A stretch of 57,268 nt of DNA from Actinomycetota bacterium (GTDB taxonomy: Bacteria; Actinomycetota; Actinomycetes; S36-B12), in contig CANJCG010000001.1 of the NCBI GenBank assembly GCA_947472655.1, positions 1 through 57,268 of the forward strand. The letters are read 5' to 3'. Below are positions 10,302 to 18,959 of the stretch, one piece after another. The notes under the pieces are model-generated. The model saw nothing but the letters and a program-made list of their open reading frames with translations, was not told where the DNA came from and made no database searches. Numbering within the stretch: position 1 is the first letter of the stretch; each line of letters begins with the position of its first letter. The position numbers and the translations under genes were made by a program.

Positions 10302-10319
10302 TTGTGAACGCCTTCACGA
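10302..10319. promoter_or_regulatory. Putative Rex operator upstream of nuoA
   Basis: TTGTGAACGCCTTCACGA matches the Rex operator consensus TTGTGAA-N4-TTCACAA at every fixed position but one. It sits in the gap between menG and nuoA, 44-61 bases before the nuoA start. Rex, encoded at 25209-26012, is an NADH/NAD+-sensing repressor. From memory, Streptomyces Rex also has a site upstream of its nuo operon. Confidence 0.75.
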
Positions 10320-10356
10320 CCGAGGAAAGCATAGCGGCGGCCATGGGGTGGCGTTG

Positions 10357-11049
10357 CTATGGGTTCACGGCCCGATGGACGGCGACGATCCCGCCCGTCA
10401 AGTTTCGCCATTGGACCTCAGCAAAGCCCGCTGCAACGATCTCATCGGCGAGCTCAGCTTGAGCTGGCCACGCACGAATCGATTCAGCCAAATAGACATA
10501 CGCATCTGGATTCGTGGCAACTTTGGTGGCCACTGCGGGTAGGGCCTTCATGAGATATTCCGTGTAAAGAGTGCGCAACGGCTTTGACGTTGGGCTCGAG
10601 AATTCACAGATGACCAGGCGCCCGCCTGGCTTCAGGACCCTTCGAAACTCTGCCAGACCAACGGAGCGATCGGTCAGATTGCGTAGCCCAAAGGAAATCG
10701 TGGCCGCATCGAATGAATTGTCCCGATATGGGAGGTTTAGACCATCTCCAGCCACAAACGGTAGCTCCGGCTGGCGTTCGTGGCCAACCCGAAGCATTCC
10801 TAGAGAGAAATCAGTGGGAATCACATGGGCGCCAGCCTTGGCAAATGGCACGCTCGAGGTTCCGGTTCCAGCTGCCAGATCCAAAATGAGTTCGCCTGAT
10901 TGCGGCTTGATTGCGGCAACGACGGCTCGGCGCCAGATCCGAGTTTGGCCCAAAGCCAGCACATCATTGGCAAGGTCATAGCGCTGTGCGACCCCATCAA
11001 ACATGGCCGCAACTGCCGAGGGATCCTTGGAAAGGTCTGCTCTGCTCAC
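10357..11049 (-). CDS. menG: Demethylmenaquinone methyltransferase
   Basis: SAM-dependent C-methyltransferase for the last step of menaquinone synthesis (UbiE/MenG family), 230 aa. Motif I is 'LDLAAGTGTSSVPF', followed by 'TDFSLGML' and the family signature 'ISFGLRNLTDRSVGLAEFRRVLKPGG'-like region. GTG 11049 has AAGGA upstream at 7 bases, so this gene appears to have a leader, unlike the divergent menF. It lies upstream of nuoA on the same strand with a 98-base gap. Confidence 0.95.
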   Translation of the reverse strand: MSRADLSKDPSAVAAMFDGVAQRYDLANDVLALGQTRIWRRAVVAAIKPQSGELILDLAAGTGTSSVPFAKAGAHVIPTDFSLGMLRVGHERQPELPFVAGDGLNLPYRDNSFDAATISFGLRNLTDRSVGLAEFRRVLKPGGRLVICEFSSPTSKPLRTLYTEYLMKALPAVATKVATNPDAYVYLAESIRAWPAQAELADEIVAAGFAEVQWRNLTGGIVAVHRAVNP

Positions 11050-11087
11050 TACGCCATCCTTGCATCGAGTCTTGAGTGCTCGACATC

Positions 11088-11093
11088 TAGGCT
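11088..11093 (+). promoter_or_regulatory. -10 element of menF (leaderless type)
   Basis: TAGGCT ends 6 bases before the GTG of menF, so transcription would begin at or next to the start codon. A weak -35 candidate (TCGAGT at 11065-11070) is 17 bases upstream. No Shine-Dalgarno sequence precedes menF. Confidence 0.6.
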
Positions 11094-11099
11094 AGGGCT

Positions 11100-12386
11100 G
11101 TGCCTGACCCAGTCATCGAGCTCATGAAAGCGGCCATCATCGCGCGCGAACAACCCGGTGCCCCACTGCAAGTGCGCACTCGATCCCTCGAAAACCCCGG
11201 AAACCTGTTAGCACTCCTGCCCAGCGGCGACGCGGTGAGTTGGGTACGCAATGGCGAGGGCATGGTCGGCTGGGGAGTTGCTGCCAGTCTCGAAATCAGT
11301 GGACCTGAACGATTTAGCCGAGCGCAACGTTGGTGGGCCAAGTTGTGCGCCCAGGCCAGCATCGATGACACCGTTGCGATGCCTGGCACTGGCCCAGTGG
11401 CCTTTGCGTCATTTGCCTTCGATCCTGAGCCTGGTCTGTCTGTCATCACTGTTCCTCGGGTACTTATCGGCCGACGCAATGGCCAGTCATGGATCACTGT
11501 CATTGGTGGCGAAGGTGATCCCCGCAACGAAATTCGCGCGGTGAGCGTGCCCAACGCACCTGCGAGCGTGCACTGGACCGATGGCAGTCAATCCACCCAA
11601 TCGTGGCAAGCCTCCGTGCAAGAAGCCATTACCCGAATCAATCTCAATGAACTCGACAAGGTTGTTCTTGCCCGAGACATATTTGGAAAAGTCGATGGTG
11701 AACTTGATACACGAAGCATGCTTTCATCGCTGGCACAGACTTACCCAACGTGTTGGACATTTAGTGTCGCAGGACTAGTCGGAGCGACTCCAGAACTTCT
11801 CGTTCGTCGCACTGGTGATCTCGTAACGAGCCGTGTGCTTGCGGGCACCGTACGAAGTCAGGGCAATGCCACTGCGGATGCTGACATGGCTCAGGTGCTA
11901 CTCAGTAGTGAGAAAGACCTTGCCGAACACGCATATGCGGTTCATTCTGTTGCACGCGCGCTTGCAGCACACTGCACAGATCTTGAAGTGCCAGCTCACC
12001 CACACGTATTGCCGCTTGCCAACGTTCAGCATCTGGCTACTGATGTAACAGGTCGACTCGCTGACGATGTTCCAGTACTTGCACTTGCAGCACTTCTTCA
12101 TCCCACTGCTGCTGTCTGCGGAACACCAACTGAACGTGCGCTAGCAACCATCCGCGAACTTGAAGGTATGGATCGTGGACGATATGCCGGACCGGTTGGT
12201 TGGGTTGATGCACACGGTGACGGTGAATTTGGTATCGCATTGAGATGCGCCGAAATTAATCAGGAAGCAGGAACAGTTCGAGCATTCGCAGGCTGCGGCA
12301 TTGTTGCGGGATCTGATTCAGAGCAAGAACTCGCAGAATCAAATGCAAAATTGGTACCTATCCGAGACTCTCTCACTCAGCACTAA
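11100..12386 (+). CDS. menF: Isochorismate synthase
   Basis: Converts chorismate to isochorismate, the first committed step towards menaquinone. 428 aa, chorismate-binding fold. Seen: 'LDKVVLARD' (lysine general base region), 'HPTAAVCGTPTERAL' and 'GPVGWVDAHGDGEF', the usual MenF/EntC signature. It stands alone on the plus strand, facing away from menG and towards menD; other men genes for the pathway flank it, which favours a menaquinone rather than a siderophore role. Confidence 0.92.
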   Translation: MPDPVIELMKAAIIAREQPGAPLQVRTRSLENPGNLLALLPSGDAVSWVRNGEGMVGWGVAASLEISGPERFSRAQRWWAKLCAQASIDDTVAMPGTGPVAFASFAFDPEPGLSVITVPRVLIGRRNGQSWITVIGGEGDPRNEIRAVSVPNAPASVHWTDGSQSTQSWQASVQEAITRINLNELDKVVLARDIFGKVDGELDTRSMLSSLAQTYPTCWTFSVAGLVGATPELLVRRTGDLVTSRVLAGTVRSQGNATADADMAQVLLSSEKDLAEHAYAVHSVARALAAHCTDLEVPAHPHVLPLANVQHLATDVTGRLADDVPVLALAALLHPTAAVCGTPTERALATIRELEGMDRGRYAGPVGWVDAHGDGEFGIALRCAEINQEAGTVRAFAGCGIVAGSDSEQELAESNAKLVPIRDSLTQH

Positions 12387-12418
12387 GCGCTATCTACGAT
12401 ACCGGGCAAGCTGTAAAA

Positions 12419-14209
12419 CTAGGCAGTAGCCAGTGCCTGACTAATGGCTTCATTCACATTTTTCAAAGCCAATGCCTCATCTGTTCTTGTACATGTCCGT
12501 GCGACCACAACGTGCACACCTCCGGCAGACAACCCGACTTTCAATGCCTCATCAAGTTCTTCAAGTGTGGTTGCGATGAGACAAGGAAAACCTAAAGCAA
12601 GCACTGCCGCAGGTATATCAGCTTCAAATGGCGTGCCAAAAACTCGTTCAAATGAATTCTCGAACTTTGGGGCGCCTTGTTCAAGTTGCGAAAAGATACC
12701 GCCGCCATTGTTATCGCTGATGACGTATACGAGATCTGGCACTGCCTCTTGTGCAGGAACGCGAAGGCCATTGATGTCATAAAGAAAAGTGAGATCTCCC
12801 AAAAGTGCGATACACGCAGCTTCACTGTCGCGTTGCGCAGCAACTGTTACTCCCCATGCAGTGCTCACGCACCCATCAATGCCAGAAGTACCTCGATTGC
12901 CAAGAGTCACGGCGCTTCCAGAAGCATTCGCTGCGAAGTTATATACATGTCGTACTGGCCACGATGGACCGACGAAAAAGATTCCGCCTTCGGGAACTGC
13001 CTGACCGCAGGCGCGAGCCACATGCATGCCGGTCAACTCACCTACTTCACCCGCGAGAACTGTTTCTATCGCGACCGCAGCGAGAAGATCGGCCCGCTGC
13101 CAAGATTCAAGCCAATCGCCATTTATTTCACTCTCTCCAGGAGGGAGTGGGCACGCGGCAACGACAACATCGGCGGTGCGAGTTGGATCACTCCACTGTG
13201 GTTGCGAGTCAACAGCAATATGGAATTTTGCGCGCGCGATGTGTCTCTGCACTGCACGACTCAATCCCACCCGACCAACAGTCAGTACAACATCTGGAAT
13301 ATGTGCATCAGCGAACTCACCATTGCCAAGAATGAGGGCTCCGTGAGACAACGCCGTGTCACAGGCTGCAACGTTGCCACTTGGCTCACCAATAATCGGC
13401 CACCCAAGTGCATCACCGAGTTCATCAACGAGATCGGCGACTTCGCCATCTGACTGATCTCCGACAACGATCAATCCGCGTTCTGGAATAGCTGAATTAT
13501 CAAGCAACATTTCAAAAATTTCATCAATTGGCAGACTCATCCCGCCGACGAGTCGTGCATCAGCAGTCCACGGGCGTCCATCACTGCGACCCGCAAGTGG
13601 GCCGGTTTGCATAGCCTCAATTTGAGCTTCAATGGTCAGATCATCTGTTGGTACAAGCGGCTCAGCAAACTGCACATTGATGTGCACTGGACCTGCTCGT
13701 ATTACGTCAGTCGTGGCCGCAACTGCACGGGCAATTGTCGATCTCCAGGTACGTACTTGTGTAGCCTGCGCTTCGTCATTTTCTGCCGGAGTTGCCGCTG
13801 ACATATCAACGCTATCTCGGACGCTCACACCGAAAATTCCAACTTGGTTGATGGTCTGATTAGCTCCTACGCCTCGCAGTGATGCCGGACGATCTGCCGT
13901 CATCGCAATGAAAGGAACGTTGGAGAAATCGGCCTCAATAATTGCAGGGAGCAAATTTGCGGCCGCTGTGCCGGAGGTTGTTACTACAACGGCAGGAACG
14001 CCACTTACCTTTCCAAGGCCGAGTGCCAAGAAAGCCGCTGAGCGCTCGTCTAGGCGCACATGTAACGTTAGATCGCCTCGGCTTTCCGCAGCTGCAAGGG
14101 CTAGAGCTAGACCTGCTGACCTAGAACCCGGAGCAAGTACGACGTCACTTATGCCACATCGAAGCAATTCATCGACGATGACGCGAGACATTGCTGTAGT
14201 TGGATTCAC
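12419..14209 (-). CDS. menD: SEPHCHC synthase (MenD)
   Basis: Thiamine-diphosphate enzyme adding 2-oxoglutarate-derived succinic semialdehyde to isochorismate. 596 aa. Visible are the N-terminal 'LAPGSRSAGLALALA', 'TTSGTAAANLLPA' and the ThDP/Mg region 'GDLTFLYDINGL'. GTG 14209 overlaps the menC stop by 4 bases. It ends 32 bases from the convergent menF. Confidence 0.95.
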   Translation of the reverse strand: MNPTTAMSRVIVDELLRCGISDVVLAPGSRSAGLALALAAAESRGDLTLHVRLDERSAAFLALGLGKVSGVPAVVVTTSGTAAANLLPAIIEADFSNVPFIAMTADRPASLRGVGANQTINQVGIFGVSVRDSVDMSAATPAENDEAQATQVRTWRSTIARAVAATTDVIRAGPVHINVQFAEPLVPTDDLTIEAQIEAMQTGPLAGRSDGRPWTADARLVGGMSLPIDEIFEMLLDNSAIPERGLIVVGDQSDGEVADLVDELGDALGWPIIGEPSGNVAACDTALSHGALILGNGEFADAHIPDVVLTVGRVGLSRAVQRHIARAKFHIAVDSQPQWSDPTRTADVVVAACPLPPGESEINGDWLESWQRADLLAAVAIETVLAGEVGELTGMHVARACGQAVPEGGIFFVGPSWPVRHVYNFAANASGSAVTLGNRGTSGIDGCVSTAWGVTVAAQRDSEAACIALLGDLTFLYDINGLRVPAQEAVPDLVYVISDNNGGGIFSQLEQGAPKFENSFERVFGTPFEADIPAAVLALGFPCLIATTLEELDEALKVGLSAGGVHVVVARTCTRTDEALALKNVNEAISQALATA

Positions 14210-15228
14210 GCATCCACCTTTTCATGCCAAGGCTTGGCAGCAGCAGAGTGCCATGCGCGCGCAAGGCGATCCTGCCAAAAACTGAATCGTGTGGGATCAA
14301 GAAGGGCCCGCGCAGACTCGAGCGCAGCTGGATCTGGAGCCACTCGCTGGACCTTGATTGCCCCTTGGCTAGCGGTGAGCGGCACACCTACGAGATCTGA
14401 GGCTAAAAGTTTGCCTGTACCCAGTCCACATGCGCGATCAATATCTAGGGCAGCCGCAAGTGCTAGCGCTGAACACAGTCCAATCGAGGACTCCATTGCG
14501 TTGCTTACCACGACGGGAAGTTTCACGAGTTCGGCAAGCTCCACTGCTCGCCAGACTCCGCCAACAGGTGCTGGCTTGATGATGGCGACGTCTGCGATTT
14601 CCCGAAGTTCGCGCATGGCAGTTGCATCGAGGTTTTTATCTTTTCGGATCGATTCATCAACCGCGATAGGCACGTCGATGGCAGCACGAACGGCACGAAG
14701 ATCCTCGTTGCTTTCAACCGGCTGCTCTACGTATTCCAGTCCATAGACAGCAAGTCGCTTCAAAGCACTGATCGCATCAACAGCAGACCAACAGGCATTG
14801 GCATCGATACGGATTCGGCCGATTCCGCTTCCTAGCACTGCATCCAAGGCATCACGAGTTGCAGAGACTCGTGCCTCGTCTGCGAGCGGGTCTCCGCTCA
14901 CTTTCACTTTGATCGTGGTGCAGCCGTCATTGACCGCTGCTTCGCGCACTAACACTGAAGCCACTTCAGCGCTCACAGCTGGGATGATCGCGTTGACGTT
15001 CACGGAAGTTCGCTGAGCTTGCGGCCAATCTCCGTAGGCTGCTTCGAGGGCGCTTGCAAGCCATCGGCCACTGTATTCATCACCATAATCATCAAATGGG
15101 GCGAACTCGCCCCAGCCAGACGGCCCTTGAATCAGCAGACCCTCACGAACAGTGACACCCCTAAATTCACGATGCAGTCTGATCGCGAACGGAGTGGCAG
15201 CCGCAAGGAGAAAGCCAGGCAGGCTCAC
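14206..15228 (-). CDS. menC: o-Succinylbenzoate synthase
   Basis: Enolase-superfamily dehydratase of menaquinone synthesis, 340 aa. The expected catalytic and metal residues are recognisable in order: the lysine in 'TIKVKV', Asp in 'RIDANA', Glu in 'YVEQP', Asp in 'AVDES' and the second lysine in 'AIIKPA'. Starts at GTG 15228 within a 4-base overlap with the menB stop. Some family members also racemise N-acylamino acids, but the neighbours make the menaquinone role clear. Confidence 0.93.
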   Translation of the reverse strand: MSLPGFLLAAATPFAIRLHREFRGVTVREGLLIQGPSGWGEFAPFDDYGDEYSGRWLASALEAAYGDWPQAQRTSVNVNAIIPAVSAEVASVLVREAAVNDGCTTIKVKVSGDPLADEARVSATRDALDAVLGSGIGRIRIDANACWSAVDAISALKRLAVYGLEYVEQPVESNEDLRAVRAAIDVPIAVDESIRKDKNLDATAMRELREIADVAIIKPAPVGGVWRAVELAELVKLPVVVSNAMESSIGLCSALALAAALDIDRACGLGTGKLLASDLVGVPLTASQGAIKVQRVAPDPAALESARALLDPTRFSFWQDRLARAWHSAAAKPWHEKVDA

Positions 15229-16157
15229 GGGCGTTTAGGGAACTTCGAGAAGTCTGGCTTACGTTTTTCTTTATAAGCATCGCGTCCTTCTTGAGCTTCT
15301 TCACTCATGTAGAACAACAAGGTGGCGTCACCAGCGAGCTGTTGAATCCCAGCAAGTCCATCGTCTGCTGCGTTGTGTGCGGCTTTAAGCATGCGCAATG
15401 ACAGCGGCGAGAGTTGCAACATCTCGTGAGCCATTTCAACCGTTGCAATTTCTAGGTCGACAAGCGGAACAACTTCATTCACTAAGCCCCAGTCATAGGC
15501 TTGTTCAGCGCCGTACTGACGACATAAGTACCACACTTCGCGAGCACGCTTTTGTCCGATGATGCGAGCTAGCAGACCAGAGCCATAGCCACCATCGAAG
15601 GAGCCAACTCGTGGGCCTGTTTGCCCAAAACGCGCATTTTCTGCGGCAACCGTCATGTCACACACCACATGCAGCACATGTCCGCCACCCATTGAGTAAC
15701 CAGCGACCATCGCGATGACAGGCTTAGGAATGCGTCGGATCAGAATCTGAAGATCGAGAACGTTGAGTCGTCCAACGCCAGCAGCCGCGACAGCGTCGTC
15801 GCCGATGTAGCCATCATCACCACGAATGATTTGATCGCCACCTGAACAAAACGCTAAGTCTCCTTGGCCAGTCAAGATGATCACACCAACGCGTCCATCG
15901 TCACGCGCCCGAGTGAACGCCTCGATCAGTTCAATAATGGTCTGTGGACGAAACGCATTGCGCTTCTCTGGGCGGTTAATCGTTATCTTGGCAACACCTT
16001 CTGCATCACCAAGGGAAATCTCATACTTAATATCGTTGAACTCACCCTGTGATTGCCACTCACAAGCCGGAGTCGCTGACGAATGCGCTGGGTTGGTCAT
16101 TGCTGGCGAATCAGCGGCAACGACTGGAGGCAAGATGTATCGCGTACGGGTATCCAT
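15225..16157 (-). CDS. menB: 1,4-Dihydroxy-2-naphthoyl-CoA synthase
   Basis: Crotonase-fold enzyme closing the naphthoate ring, 310 aa. It has 'FCSGGDQIIRGDDGY' and 'SMGGGHVLH' (oxyanion hole), 'FGQTGPRVGSFDGGYGS' and the C-terminal 'EKRKPDFSKFPKRP'. The first 40 residues are an extension ahead of the usual 'YEISLG' start; ATG 16157 is supported by a TAGCGT -10 element 7 bases upstream. First gene of menB-menC-menD. Confidence 0.96.
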   Translation of the reverse strand: MDTRTRYILPPVVAADSPAMTNPAHSSATPACEWQSQGEFNDIKYEISLGDAEGVAKITINRPEKRNAFRPQTIIELIEAFTRARDDGRVGVIILTGQGDLAFCSGGDQIIRGDDGYIGDDAVAAAGVGRLNVLDLQILIRRIPKPVIAMVAGYSMGGGHVLHVVCDMTVAAENARFGQTGPRVGSFDGGYGSGLLARIIGQKRAREVWYLCRQYGAEQAYDWGLVNEVVPLVDLEIATVEMAHEMLQLSPLSLRMLKAAHNAADDGLAGIQQLAGDATLLFYMSEEAQEGRDAYKEKRKPDFSKFPKRP

Positions 16158-16164
16158 AACCGGA

Positions 16165-16183
16165 ACGCTATCGCGACTACGAT
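16165..16183. promoter_or_regulatory. Back-to-back leaderless promoters for menB and menE
   Basis: On the minus strand TAGCGT (16170-16165) ends 7 bases before the menB ATG; on the plus strand TACGAT (16178-16183) ends 7 bases before the menE ATG. The two -10 elements are separated by only 7 bases, so RNA polymerases at the two promoters would compete. No Shine-Dalgarno sequence is seen for either gene. Confidence 0.6.
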
Positions 16184-16190
16184 TGGCCTA

Positions 16191-17408
16191 ATGCCGGCCC
16201 GACCACTCATTGCGATATCGGTCCCTTCGGGCCCCGATGGGTTAAGTGCGCTCATTGGTCCACTACGAGCGGCACTGAGCGGCACTGGAGCGGCGATCAC
16301 CCCCATCCCGGCGCAAACCTCCGGATTCTCACCTCAATATTTAGCACAGCTCCTGGCTGCGACTCGTCCTGACGACCCAGCTCAGACCCTAGAGACCGAC
16401 GAAGTGGCGGTGGTGCTGGCGACTTCCGGCTCAACCCAGAACCCCAAGGGCGTGCTGCATAGCGCCACAACGTTGAGCGCCTTGTCATCAGCGGTCCAAG
16501 GCGGCGCAACACCACAATGGATAGCCGCGTTACCCATCACCTCAATGGGTGGCTTCAATGTGGTCGTACGGGCCCTTGAAACAGGGCTTGACCCATTACC
16601 GATGGACAGTTTGGGTGGAGCAAAACCATTCACTCCGGCCGGATTTATCTCTGCAGTTCACTTAGCAACCCAACGATCCAGCGATATTCGGGTCTCCCTT
16701 GTCGCAGCTCAAGTTCGCCGACTTCTTAGCGATCCTGAGGGGATCGATGCGCTGCTGCAGTGTTCACAAATCTTGGTTGGCGGAGGTCCCCTGCCTTCCG
16801 TGACAGCCGATGCGGCAAGGGCCGCGGGCATCACGTTGACCACAACCTACGGTGCAACGGAAACTGCCGGTGGTGCCGTCTTTAACTCACAACCACTTGC
16901 CGGTGTCACCATTTCTATCGACCCTGAAAGTTCAGAGATCTCTTTGACTGGTGCCATGGTTGCTCTTGGCTATCGCTGCGCGCCCGAACTCACTGCGCAG
17001 CGTTTTGTGCAGGGTAGTTATCGAACTGGGGATCTTGGAACCTTCACTGACCATCTCACAGTTACCGGACGCATCGACGATGTAACAACGATTAATGGTG
17101 TCAATGTTTCGCTGCAGGCAGTTGAAGAAATTCTCAATAATTGCGAGGGGGTGGTCGCGGCTGCTGTAGTTTCTGTCCCTGATGTCGGAGATGAAGATCA
17201 ACTCTTTGCGCTTATTGAACCGGCTCGTGACGTCGATCATCACACTCTTCGCATCGAACTTCGCAGCGTTGTGAACCTTGCTCTCGGCGCGGCCGCGACT
17301 CCCCGTTATTTTGCTTTTCTCGATGCAATTCCAACATTGCCGAACAACAAAGTTGATCGGCAATCAATCCTGCAACTCACTCGCGATGGAGCGTTATGGC
17401 AACGGTAA
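16191..17408 (+). CDS. menE: o-Succinylbenzoate-CoA ligase
   Basis: Acyl-CoA/AMP ligase activating o-succinylbenzoate, 405 aa with the start used here, short for the superfamily but usual for actinobacterial MenE. Adenylation motifs: 'LATSGSTQNPKG', 'TTYGATETAGG', 'YRTGDLG', 'GRIDDVTTINGVNV' and the C-terminal catalytic lysine in 'PNNKVDR'. The frame is open 36 codons further upstream but those overlap menB; ATG 16191 (MPARPLIAIS) fits the -10 spacing. Overlaps the menA start by 13 bases. Confidence 0.93.
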   Translation: MPARPLIAISVPSGPDGLSALIGPLRAALSGTGAAITPIPAQTSGFSPQYLAQLLAATRPDDPAQTLETDEVAVVLATSGSTQNPKGVLHSATTLSALSSAVQGGATPQWIAALPITSMGGFNVVVRALETGLDPLPMDSLGGAKPFTPAGFISAVHLATQRSSDIRVSLVAAQVRRLLSDPEGIDALLQCSQILVGGGPLPSVTADAARAAGITLTTTYGATETAGGAVFNSQPLAGVTISIDPESSEISLTGAMVALGYRCAPELTAQRFVQGSYRTGDLGTFTDHLTVTGRIDDVTTINGVNVSLQAVEEILNNCEGVVAAAVVSVPDVGDEDQLFALIEPARDVDHHTLRIELRSVVNLALGAAATPRYFAFLDAIPTLPNNKVDRQSILQLTRDGALWQR

Positions 17409-18271
17409 GTCAGTGGATTGGTGGCGCTCGGCCGCGTACGTTGCCTTCAGCTATCGCTCCAGTAGCCATCGGTGGTGGGTTAGCTGCCCGTGCCGACTCC
17501 TTCATCTTGGTGCGGGTATTCCTTGCACTCGTTGTCGCCCTCGCACTTCAGATTGGTGTGAATTACGCCAATGATTACAGCGATGGAATCAAAGGAACTG
17601 ATGAAGTGCGTGTCGGACCAGTTCGCCTTGTTGGGCAGAAGCTTGCAACACCCTCACAAGTCAAATTCGCAGCCTTATCTTGTTTTGCAGCAGCGATGTT
17701 AGCCGGCCTGGCTCTGATTTTGATTACTTCACTGTGGTGGTTGACCATCGTGGGAGTGGCGTGTGTGGCCGCAGCTTGGTTTTACACTGGGGGTAAACAT
17801 CCTTACGGATACCTTGGCCTTGGTGAGGTTTTTGTTTTCGTTTTCTTCGGCTTAGTTCCCGTTCTTGGAACTGTCTACGTACAGACGTTCACCATTACTG
17901 CGGCAGATGTTTTTGCTGCCTGTGCTATCGGTCTACTCATTTGCACATTGCTCGTTGTGAATAACCTTCGCGATATTCCCACTGATATTGGCGCAGGTAA
18001 ACGAACTCTCGCAGTAAAACTTGGTGACCATCGCACTCGCTTGCTTTATGTGGGGTTTGTGGTTTCAGCCATGGTCCTCACCGTGATTGTCGCTGCCCTC
18101 ACAACCTGGTGGCTATTACTGGTCTTGGTCAGTTTTGTGCTCGGGATTCAACCCGTTCGTCTAGTCACCAGCGGCGCCGTCGGACCCAGTCTGGTCGTTG
18201 CCCTCAAGCAAAGTGGTCTGCTCGTCTTGATCTACGGACTCGGTGCTGGAGCTTTGCTCGCCTGGGCTTGA
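17396..18271 (+). CDS. menA: 1,4-Dihydroxy-2-naphthoate polyprenyltransferase
   Basis: Integral membrane UbiA-family prenyltransferase that attaches the isoprenoid tail. 291 aa, about eight to nine hydrophobic helices, with the two Asp-rich sites 'NYANDYSDGIKG' and 'DIPTDIGAGKRT'. Its start lies inside the end of menE. Its last 111 bases overlap, on the opposite strand, the 3' end of the DUF4229 gene. Confidence 0.96.
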   Translation: MATVSQWIGGARPRTLPSAIAPVAIGGGLAARADSFILVRVFLALVVALALQIGVNYANDYSDGIKGTDEVRVGPVRLVGQKLATPSQVKFAALSCFAAAMLAGLALILITSLWWLTIVGVACVAAAWFYTGGKHPYGYLGLGEVFVFVFFGLVPVLGTVYVQTFTITAADVFAACAIGLLICTLLVVNNLRDIPTDIGAGKRTLAVKLGDHRTRLLYVGFVVSAMVLTVIVAALTTWWLLLVLVSFVLGIQPVRLVTSGAVGPSLVVALKQSGLLVLIYGLGAGALLAWA

Positions 18272-18559
18272 TTGTGCGCGAAGGATCTCTTGCTGCCACT
18301 TATCTTCGGCAGCGGCCGAACTCTCGATCTTAGAATTGATGCCACTAAAGAATGCACCGACGCTTTCGCTCATTGCATCTCGCTGGCGGTCAAGTAACAC
18401 GATGCTGATCGCGCTTGAAATTAATAGGGCGAGAACGAGGGCCAAGATCCCCTTCACTGGAGTGAGGAACTGCAGAATTGCCCAGAGACCAAACCAGAGC
18501 AATAAGCGCGCAATGGTGTACGTCACAAAATTGAGCCACCGGCTTTTAGGTTGAGTCAC
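18161..18559 (-). CDS. DUF4229 small membrane protein
   Basis: 132 aa as called. Two close hydrophobic helices (about residues 12-55: 'TIARLLLWFGLWAILQ', 'LALVLALLISSAISIVL') are followed by 'RQRDAMSE', the pattern of actinobacterial DUF4229 proteins, then a Ser/Asp/Glu-rich tail. The frame opens 12 codons further upstream, but GTG 18559 lies 6 bases after TACTGT. The tail is encoded antisense to the last 111 bases of menA, so it is either a true convergent overlap or a read-through extension. Function unknown; its place between menA and the PLDc_N gene is, from memory, the usual one. Confidence 0.75.
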   Translation of the reverse strand: MTQPKSRWLNFVTYTIARLLLWFGLWAILQFLTPVKGILALVLALLISSAISIVLLDRQRDAMSESVGAFFSGINSKIESSAAAEDKWQQEILRAQSSPGEQSSSTESVDQDEQTTLLEGNDQTGSDGAAGD

Positions 18560-18565
18560 AGCCTT

Positions 18566-18571
18566 ACAGTA
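18566..18571 (-). promoter_or_regulatory. -10 element of the DUF4229 gene
   Basis: Minus-strand TACTGT ends 6 bases before GTG 18559, the same arrangement as at other leaderless starts in this window. It decides between GTG 18559 and the upstream in-frame GTG 18595. Confidence 0.5.
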
Positions 18572-18653
18572 AGTGACGCAAAACTGCAGGTGCACGCTGG
18601 AGTTAGCGTGTGCGTGGAAAGAACGGGCGTTAGAATGTGCCTAGGAGGCATGT

Positions 18654-18959
18654 GTGATTAGAGTTTTGGGCATCATCTGCGTGGTGGCGCTCTACATCTG
18701 GTTCGTCGTTGACGTAATTCAGTCACCGAAATCAGGGGTGCGAAATTTACCCCGCGGCATTTGGCTGTTGATCGTGTTACTTCTCCCTATTCTCGGTGGA
18801 TTGCTTTGGGTGCTCTTTGGGCGAACAAGGCCAACTCCCGGAAAGCGACGCGGCCGTCGTGGCCCAGTGGCCCCCGATGACGACCCTCGTTTTCTGGCAA
18901 AACTTGATGAAGATGAATGGCGTCGCAAAATGCGCGAACGCCGAGGAGATGCGACCTAA
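18654..18959 (+). CDS. PLDc_N-type small membrane protein
   Basis: 101 aa. Two hydrophobic segments (residues 3-22 and 34-58) with 'WFVVDVIQSP' and 'LPILGGLLWVLFGR' match the phospholipase D N-terminal-like (PLDc_N) membrane domain; no phospholipase domain follows. The rest is Arg/Asp-rich and cytoplasmic. GTG 18654 follows AGGAGG by 5 bases, and TAGAAT (about 18630) is a plausible -10, so this gene has a short leader. Ends in a 4-base convergent overlap with ccsB. Function unknown. Confidence 0.8.
   Translation: MIRVLGIICVVALYIWFVVDVIQSPKSGVRNLPRGIWLLIVLLLPILGGLLWVLFGRTRPTPGKRRGRRGPVAPDDDPRFLAKLDEDEWRRKMRERRGDAT

Noticed and set aside
13026..13453. Long open frames opposite menD (and similar shadows opposite nuoG, nuoF, clpC and ftsH)
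   Set aside because: They mirror the codon pattern of the real gene on the other strand and show no recognisable domain.
16083..16190. 36-codon N-terminal extension of menE
   Set aside because: It overlaps menB on the other strand and the promoter elements; ATG 16191 gives the usual MenE start and fits the -10 distance.
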